Assembly (NCBI GenBank): GCA_947359465.1
Contig: OX375872.1
Span: 138,093,432 to 138,157,431 of the forward strand
DNA length: 64,000 nucleotides
DNA from: Metellina segmentata
Lineage: Eukaryota > Arthropoda > Arachnida > Araneae > Tetragnathidae
Reading direction: 5' to 3'
The position numbers and the translations under genes are program-made. Under the pieces are notes generated by a model that saw only the letters and a list, made by a program, of their open reading frames with translations, was not told the origin of the DNA and did no database searches. Below are positions 56,285-64,000 of the stretch, in pieces (the first letter of the stretch is position 1; each line of letters begins with the position of its first letter).

Positions 56285-57780
56285 TACTTTCATTTTAAGG
56301 TCTCTTTTTTACAGTCTGGATACAGCTTAATATGTTCTTGCACACAGCGTAATAAAAACTGTTTCTGTTCTTCTTCTGCGGCAATTAAACCACGGAAGGC
56401 TTTGCATTAGCTTAACAGCTCTTTCAGCTGTGTCATTTACTGCTTTTAAGCTAAAATTATTAGTTTTAGCTTCCACAAAGGCTGCATTTTCTTCCCACAA
56501 AGATACGTTTTATTGGAGGAAGCTGCTGTCAACTTTTAATCGCGAAAACAAATTTTTTCTCTTGATGGATACGAAATCACTCAATGATTTCCCTAAAAGA
56601 ATAAGAAAAATTAGTATCACAAGAAAATAAACATAATTTAAAATAACAGATCAATTAAAACTCTCATCGTATAAAGATACAGACATCTCTTCCTTCGATG
56701 GAACATATATCTTCCCAAAATCTTATTAACTTTCTCTTAGTAAGTTTGCTACAATATTCGCCTTGGTTTGTTTATAAACAATAGCATCAAAGAGTGGTAA
56801 TACGGCTATTTCCTCTGATAAATACCACTTGTGTTAAATGAACTTGCTCAGGGCCCCTTTGGAAACCAATTTGTCAACTGTTTCATACTCTTTTAACGTC
56901 TTAAGGAAACGCAAATCTTGATTCGTCGCCTTCACCGCCAAACTTCATCCAAGCCAGGGTATTACATAAACTGCCACAATGAATAAATAAACATCTTGCT
57001 ACGCTCGTTTGTACTCAACGCTCATTTTGAACTGAGACTGCAGCAAACATATTGCGCCAGGAGGTCTGCTTTTAATTTTACTCTCGTTATCTCCTCTCAA
57101 GAAAATAACAGATAGTTCGATCATTTCCCGATAATCGTCACGTATAATGGATTTTTGCAGTTCATGGTTAAAAAACGTCACCAATCCGTTAATGGTCGCG
57201 TCAAAAAGACGCTGTTTGGCAAAATCAGAGCATGTTTCGATAGCATTAGGATTAATGTTTTTCCAGTTGTCTCTGAACTTTTTGATCAGTGGAAAAACGG
57301 CACTGCATTGCGACTTGGTACATCTTTGTTTCAAATACAGTTTCCAGAGCCAATTCATAAATATGATGACGTCAAGCAAAGAGTAACAATACTTTTTCTA
57401 GATCATGTTCTAAGAGTTCACAAACTCCATTCAAGCGGTCTATATTATATGCTGTCGTATCACAGCACATTATTTGTACTTTATCATTGAGGTTCCATTA
57501 TTTAAGTGTGTTTGAAACTGCTTTAGCTTTATCTTTGCGGGAAGAGCTGTCCAGTTTTGGTACTGCAAGAAGTTGCTCCTTCTCTCTGAATGAATTAAGG
57601 ATATACAGGTGTTCTTCTTTAGAACTTTTCACATCTAGGAATGGTAACAATTTTCCATCGTAATGAACGGTAACTACTTCGGGCACGCTATTTTGAAAAT
57701 CAGATTTTATGGATTCCGCTCTAACCTTTCTCAATGACTCACCTCACCAACCAAGAAAATGCTTTTCTTTTACTGCTTCT
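56285..57780 (-). pseudogene. Transposase-like gene of unclassified widespread family
   Basis: Fragments in order: 'VTVHYDGKLLPFLDV' and 'EQLLAVPKLDSS' (57498-57734), a decayed 'CDTTA.N..RLNG.C' segment (about 57420), 'FPLIKKFRDNWKNINP' and 'DDYREMIELSVIFLRGDN' with 'RPPGAICLLQSQFKM' (56999-57379), and 'NFSLKAVNDTAERAVKLM' near 56440. I know this set from transposon-derived proteins annotated in many invertebrates. Many stops and frameshifts. Confidence 0.7.
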
Positions 57781-57913
57781 CAGTTCCATTGACATCTTCG
57801 AAAGATAAAACAATGGGCGTTAATTACCCGACAAGCCGAGAGTAAAACCATGTTTTTCAAGAGTCAGGGTAGAAGCGCCACGCGAAGAGATTTAGATCCA
57901 ACGTCTCAAATTC

Positions 57914-58235
57914 CTCTACCGGTATAGTGGTTAAGGTGTTAGCCTCTAGATCGGAAGGTTCCTGGTTCGAATCCGTGTCCGGGCATTCATGTTTGTAAGC
58001 GTATGGTGTAGAGGCAGCTGGTGCACCTTAAATCTGTGGTGGCCGAAAGTCTTCACTTTGGGTTGGTGTGGAAGTTTGGAGAATAGGGTGCCAGCTCATG
58101 TGTTGCTACGTCATCTGACCATGGTTCAAAATTACGAGGTGTTGTCCTCGGATCTTTGCCTTAAGGGATTGATCCAGGACCGTCGTCAATAGCCCTTTGT
58201 ATTGCTCTAGTACGACGTTAATTACAAATTACCAA
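57914..58235 (+). repeat. SINE family I, full length
   Basis: Head at 57918 (ccggtatagtggttaaggtg; B box ggttcgaatcc), entire core, ends gacgttaattacaaattacc. Nested inside the decayed transposon. Confidence 0.9.
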
Positions 58236-58612
58236 TTATCGCTCCAACAGGAATTTACAACTTATAGCAAAGCTGCGTGTTTATGTTTTCCTAAGAAGCG
58301 CATCAACTCTAACAATCCGTCTCGTGATCGGTTATTTGAACTAAATTCTGGTGGTAGTACGTGGCGTATGACGCATTTGACTGCTTTGGAACCATTCTGC
58401 TAGAAAAACCCGCCTTTACTGACACAGCAAGCACGCGGCGCACGCGCGGCATCTGGAACGCAACTTGTACGAACATGTTTCCATGCAAGTCGGCACGGGT
58501 TGCAGTGCTCCAAATAAGGTAAAAATTTATTTCCGAGTGTTTTGGGGTCAAATGAATAAAACTGGAGCCTATGCGTTAGAAAATGAAAACTTTGAAAAAT
58601 AAGGGACACCCC

Positions 58613-58761
<149 letters not shown>

Positions 58762-58762
58762 T

Positions 58763-59185
58763 GGTACTGCAGCAACACTATGAAGGAATCATCGGAAATA
58801 AATGAAATTTATCCCTCGTTACTTATGGTGGTTTAAATAATCGATCAAGTTTCCAGAGTAATAAAACAAAATTAATGCCGAAAATCAATATCTTGTGCGG
58901 CCAACACGCTCAGCGATGAAAGCCTGTTCACGTCGTGGCATCGAATCATACAGATTCTGAATGTCATGCTGAGGAATGGCATTCCAGATGGCTTCTGATG
59001 GCAAAGTTCATCAGTACTCTGCCGACTTGCTCAATGGGAGACATATCCGGGGAACGTGCAGGCCATGGAAGAAGCGGAACCTGACGTGCATTGAAGAAGG
59101 CTTGTTCATTCCGAATAACATGTAGACAGACATTGTCAAGCTGAAAAACAGCTCCAGGAATGCTTTGCAGTAGGTTCACCGGATG
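58763..59185 (-). pseudogene. Tc1-like fragment, 3' half with TIR
   Basis: Begins with a TIR (tactgcagcaacactatgaaggaatc) close to that of the 49.8-kb element, then a C-terminal transposase remnant with 'LPWPARSPDMSPIEQVG' in the minus frame. Cut off at about 59185 by a SINE. Confidence 0.8.
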
Positions 59186-59187
59186 AT

Positions 59188-59420
59188 GAGGTAACACCTG
59201 AGACGGTGATATTCTGGGATCAACCCCGATGGGAAAGATTCGAGGATAACAAGTAATTTAGAACCATGTTCAGAGGACGAGGCCATACTTGAGCTGACAC
59301 CCCACTCTCCAAATTTCCACACCACGTTAACGTGAGGACATTTGAGGCCACGATAGATTTAACGTGCACCAGCCCCTTTTGTGCACAAGGGTCTTTGGTT
59401 AGATTTTAACTCACAACACT
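59188..59420 (-). repeat. SINE family II, most of body
   Basis: 'attctgggatcaaccccgatg' to 'cagccccttttgtgcacaagg' and 'tctttggttagattttaactc' (decayed B box). Confidence 0.7.
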
Positions 59421-59429
59421 ATGTTCTGA

Positions 59430-61348
59430 ATTAAGCCTTATCAAAGTTTCGGGAATTAGAAGAATTGCCCGATCAAACTTTCAGAACTTTGGAAGTAGTG
59501 TGAGAAACACTTCGAGGCGAATACCACCGGAGACGAAGGACGACATATAAGTGGTTCGTTTATCATTCATAGCAAAGCAGCAAGACGATTGGAAAGAATA
59601 CAGAAGCGCTTCGAATATTAGCTTCGATATATAAGGTACAAACCATTCATGGAAGAATATCTGTCATTGTTTGTCATGGAGAAAATACTGTCCAAGGATG
59701 TTCCACGACCTGCGAAAGAAGCAGTTTACGTACCACGCCATCCTGTCGAAAGACTCGAACTTGGCCACAAGATTCCGAATGGTCTTAGATGCTTCTATGA
59801 AATACCCATCGGGAACTTCTCAACGATAAGCTCATGGTTCTAGAAACCTTTAATGAGAGAGAGAGAGATAGATTGCCTTCATTTTGATGAGATTCCGGTT
59901 TCACCAAGTTTTAGTGACTGACATTGCCAAAAATATATTACCAAATCAAAATACATCCAAGCGATGCTGATTTCCAAAGAATTGTATGGAGAATTTTCCA
60001 AAATCTAATTCAAGAATTCCGATTATTAGCCGTTACGTACGGGACATCATCCACGCCTTTTTTGGCAACGAGATGTCTAGCAGCTTGCTGAAGATGAAAG
60101 CTATGTTTGAAAATACTTCCAAGGTTCCAAAAGGGATTTATATGCCTACGACAGTATCAGGAGAGAATAACCGAGGAAAGGGCTCTAGAGTTAATAAAAA
60201 AGGATTTAACATGGTGGGTTCGAGCTTCGAAAATGGGCAGCTAACAAAAGGGAGTAATTGGATGCAATAACACCCGAGGACAGGGAATCAAATCTATTTT
60301 TACATACATCAACTGAGGAATCTAGAGGCACTGGACATGCAGTGGTATCTAGCAGATGATACCTTTTCATTTAAAGTTTCAACAGTGTTCGATCAGGACA
60401 TCAGTTAAAGAGGACTTGTCACAAATCTCGAAGATTTTTCATCCCCTAGGACTAATCTCCAATCACTACCAAGTCGAAAATGCTAAAGCAAAGGTCGTGG
60501 AAGGATAATTTGGAATGAGAAGACATAATTTCATCTAATTACAAGGTAAATGGTTTACCTATTACAAGAATTTGAGATTAAAATCTTTGCGCATTCCAAG
60601 ATGAGTGATGATTTCACGTGACAAATTTGAAATCCATGGAATTTTGTGACTCATCAGACAGGCCACGCAGCAGCGGTGTATGTACGTTCGAAATATTTTA
60701 CTGATATCTCAAAGTGCAACTATTGCTGCCAAAGACAAGAGTAACTCTTGTAGACCGTTTCCTTACCTCGTCTTGAATTGTATGGTGCCTTTCCATTGGC
60801 TAAAACGATAACAATGTATGTAAAGCTTCTGTATTTAAAATTACTAGTTTACATTGATGGATTGATTCTAATATTGCCTTGGTTGTCATACCCATCCAAG
60901 TGGAAAACATTTGTAGCTAATAGTTAGTAAAGTATAAACTAATGTTACCTTCAGCGATGTGGCATCATATTCAGAACCCAACCGATTGCGCCTCGCGTGG
61001 GGTTCGAACTGAATTTCTATTAAATCATTCGAATGAAAGGTCTGGTTCAAATTTTCCTGCTCATGGTTGTATTGACTTGTCTATTGATACCCTTGAATTA
61101 GTTTCTGGTATGCAAGAAGAGAGATAAAAATTTCAGATTTACATGCAGTAGAGGTTTAAAGATGTTACTCAAACAATTGTGACTGACTTGCTAGATACGT
61201 TCTCTAATTTAAATAAGTTAGCCAGAGAAACTGCTCATGGCTTATAATTTTGTTATAATGCTAGAGTGTCAAATTCTAATCGAAGAACGGGAAACCATTA
61301 AACTAGGTGAGGCTACGAAGGTTTGGATTTGAATTGGTCCAAAAAGAT
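59430..61348 (+). pseudogene. BEL/Pao retrotransposon remnant, peptidase-RT-RNase H part
   Basis: Recognisable pieces: 'FRELEELPD' start region (about 59450), 'FMEEYLSL..MEKI..DVPRPAKEAVYVPRHPVER' split words (59649-59760) and 'MWHHIQNPTDCASRG' (60960-61000), the usual BEL sequence after RT. Between them frames are broken throughout. Confidence 0.72.
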
Positions 61349-61362
61349 GCATTTCCCGGCGA

Positions 61363-61475
61363 TGGTAATTATAGTTAACGTCATACTAGAGCAACACAAC
61401 GGGCTATTGACGACGGTTCGGGATCAGTCCCTTAAGGTAAAGATCCGAGGACAACACCTCGTAATTTTGAACCAC
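61363..61475 (-). repeat. SINE family I short form in BEL/Pao, 14-bp target duplication
   Basis: Flanks 61349-61362 and 61476-61489 are both gcatttcccggcga. Same 5' truncation point as the copy at 20679. Confidence 0.95.
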
Positions 61476-61514
61476 GCATTTCCCGGCGAATTATCGTGCC
61501 TTAGGAGCAAGGTA

Positions 61515-62639
61515 CAGTCACGGAAAAAAACGAACCACCTCCTTTATTTAGAGCACTATTCATACTAGAGCAAATTCAAGGGTATATTACATCCGAATTA
61601 ACGTACTCTACAAATTCAAGTCCGAAACAATTGTATAAGAGGACGTCTTCATATCAAATTTTGCACAAACAATGAAATTTCTAATATAAAAACCATGTTT
61701 TGACGCCATAGTTAGATTCTGTATGGTTAAATTAGTCTAAATTTGAAATTTCACATGACTACCATCATAACTTGAGACATTCAATCCTAAAATTGTTATC
61801 AATTTCAGGTATCATCTCGCCATAGAAAATCGCTATTTGTAGATCGAGACTAACTGTAGTTATAGTTACCCGAATTTGAAATTTGAACAGTTTCAAACGT
61901 ATTTTTCAGCGATCAAAGAATTATATTTATTACGCAAGTGTAAACGATTTGAGAATTCCATTAATATATTTACTATGCAATTGCAAACGATCCAAGAATT
62001 ATTATCTGAGGTTTGTCAAACGTTTTTTAAACTTTTGGTTGCTCCCTAAAATCGCGATAGTGAGGAAAATTTAATGTAGCCCAAAAACTAATTATCGGAA
62101 TGAGCTGAAATTTTGCATGGCCATATTAAGTCTTTCTGAATCGATTCCTATTAAAAATATATAATAAGGTTGCAATTCATCATTTTTTCAAACGTTAATA
62201 TTATAATTATTATTGCCTACTAAAAACGATTTTTAAAATAAAATATTAGGTGGATTTTGTTTGAGTTGTTTAACAGTATCAAAATATCAGCGCTATAGAA
62301 ATTTTATTTAGGAAGATATGCATATAAGCGTAAGAAAAAACTGATTTAACATTAGAAACCTTCAATCTTTCCTTTCTCATAACTTCGAAACGGCAAGACC
62401 TAATGACATAAAATTTGGCAACTGAAGTTAAATTTTGATTAGACTCCAAATTGTGTGTCGAAATAGGGGATTCCCATAGGAAAGTATGAAATTGGTGCTC
62501 AATTTAATATGAAGATGGCCCCTAATACAAATTTTAGGCATTTGAATTTATAGATGCTAGTTCCTGTCAAATACCATCTTTGAATTTTCTCGACTGTTAA
62601 AATTGCTTAAAGAGGGGTGATTCGTGTTTTTTTCGTGAT
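61515..62639. mobile_element. Tc1/mariner-like MITE in BEL/Pao
   Basis: Inverted ends cagtcacggaaaaaaacgaa and (minus) atcacgaaaaaaacacgaa, flanked by TA (61513-61514, 62640-62641). 1125 bp, no transposase ORF. Confidence 0.78.
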
Positions 62640-62641
62640 TA

Positions 62642-63420
62642 CATCTCAAGGCTAAAAGTCGGATCTTAAATTTGAATCCTTTACTTGATAGGATGGTATT
62701 ATCACAGTGGGCGGTTTGTAAAAAATGCTGAAGTATCTTATGATAAAAAAATATACTGCTTTTCCCAAATCCAGTAACCTCACCAGGTTAATCTCAAATA
62801 TGCATTTGTCTCATTTTCATGCAAAACCGCAGTTAATTGAAACTGATTTAAAGAAAATTCTGAATTATCTATCAGCACGTGAAACTGTTCGCCGAAATGT
62901 GAAAAACTGCCCAACCTGCATCAGACATCGTGCAACTATTACACAATTAATGAAAGTTTCCCTCAGCTCGAGTGCAAGTATCAAGGTCTTTTATGAACTG
63001 TCTTGTGGACTATTGGGGTCCTCTTAATTTGTGAAAGGTAGAAATAGCATGGTATTTAAAGATTACGTTGCTCTTTATTAGGGAGGAACCACGGAAGCCT
63101 TCATTACAGCTCCAAGACGCTTTGCGGAACGAAGGGTACGTTGTTTCCAGTGATTGTGGGAAAACTTTGTTGGCACTGCTAAACCATTGGATAACATTGC
63201 TAAGCAGAATGCGGTTTAAACTATTTTAATGACCAAGAAATTAATTGGCATTTTAATCCACCCAAAATGCACCCCACACGGTGACTTGTGGGAAGGTGGT
63301 ATTAAATCTTAAATTTTATTTAAAGATAATTTTGGGTAATATTACACCAAGTTTTGGGGAAATGTACACTGTACTGTGCTATATTGAAGCCACCTTAAAT
63401 ACACGATCTATAACACCTTT
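62642..63420 (+). pseudogene. BEL/Pao remnant, integrase part
   Basis: 62725-63027 open: zinc-binding HLSHFHAKPQL...NCPTCIRH (HHCC), then the start of the integrase core. Further on, 'HPKCTPHGDLWEGGIKS' split by stops (63256-63310) is the conserved end of the core. It continues the piece ending at 61348, with the SINE and MITE in between. Confidence 0.8.
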
Positions 63421-63499
63421 CTGGGGACCCAAATGATCTGTTTCCTTAAAATCTGGCCCATTGTGGTATAAAACTCAAACATCTAATTCTTAACACCTA

Positions 63500-63979
63500 G
63501 TCATTTTTTGTGATTGGTTATGCTCTCACTACCATTCCTGACTCAGACTTCAAATGAGCCGACGAATAGGTTATCATGCTGGCAATCGCTTAAAAAACTT
63601 CGAGTCCCCTCCAGCAAAAATTCATGGTTGAATAAATGGGATATACAAATTCAAAATAAATTATATTTAATATATTCATATGGTAGAGCTTTAAACCCAA
63701 TAACTTTAATAGAAGACTTGAAGGTAAAACTGGTAAGATTTCGGATAGGTCACACATTTAACTCACATGCACATTTGCTACTCAGAATCATCTCTGACAA
63801 GTCCGATGTGATTCAATCTTATCTGTTAGACACTTAAGTGAATGTCCTGATTTTAATGCAATTAAACTCAACTACTTTGGTACTATCCCTAGTATTGGTG
63901 ATTTATTAAATGATCCTCATCATCCAAATCTGTTTTTATTTATATCAGACATATGTATTTATAATTTAGCTAAAAATTG
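63500..63979 (+). pseudogene. LINE C-terminal region (after RNase H)
   Basis: LNKWDIQIQNKLYLI, then VRFRIGHTFNSHAHLL and, in a shifted frame, CPDFNAIKLNYFGTIPSI, the usual C-terminal tail of Jockey/I-type LINEs in arthropods. Ends with TGA at about 63979. Confidence 0.75.
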
Positions 63980-64000
63980 ATTTGAAGTATTTTTGTACTA

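Overview
The window is intron-rich, AT-rich animal DNA dense with transposons. Spliced exons with GT/AG borders, tRNA-derived SINEs, CR1 and BEL/Pao retroelements, hAT, Tc1, piggyBac and Helitron-like elements all point to an arthropod. The SINE body is of a kind I associate with spider (Araneae) genomes, so an arachnid is my best guess; that identification rests on memory, not on a search.

Region 1-9.1 kb is a virus-like island. Its first 6.8 kb is one giant palindrome: two arms of about 3.4 kb around a 29-bp spacer centred at 3405. They differ, as far as I could compare by eye, by a single 5-bp indel. Each arm carries a 181-codon ORF of unknown function, an inhibitor-of-apoptosis (BIR+RING) gene interrupted by TGA exactly at a RING cysteine, and a third gene split over three frames at two A7 runs. 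Beyond the palindrome lies an intronless ALKBH2-type dioxygenase that stops just before its last 2-oxoglutarate-binding arginine. I read this as an endogenous relic of a large dsDNA arthropod virus (family not determinable here), although an assembly fold-back at a contig end must be excluded.

Region 9.1-19.5 kb is intergenic and packed with SINE copies, two Tc1 remnants and two hAT-type elements.

Region 19.5-55.7 kb is one host gene on the minus strand. I assembled eleven coding exons (19577-55626) whose splice phases all agree and which encode about 613 residues of armadillo repeats. The protein matches ODAD2/ARMC4 (Drosophila gudu), the docking factor for outer dynein arms of motile cilia and sperm flagella, but lacks the long N-terminal part of the vertebrate protein. 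Its introns hold a CR1 LINE, Helitron-like elements, a piggyBac remnant with TIRs, several hAT MITEs with 8-bp target duplications, two Tc1 transposases, and several minisatellites. Two of these minisatellites are made of copies of the gene's own exon/intron-donor junctions (exons 9 and 5).

Region 55.8-64 kb lies upstream of ODAD2: a decayed transposon inserted in a (TA)n tract, a SINE, a Tc1 fragment, a degenerate BEL/Pao element holding a SINE and a MITE, and the RNase-H tail of a LINE running towards the window end.
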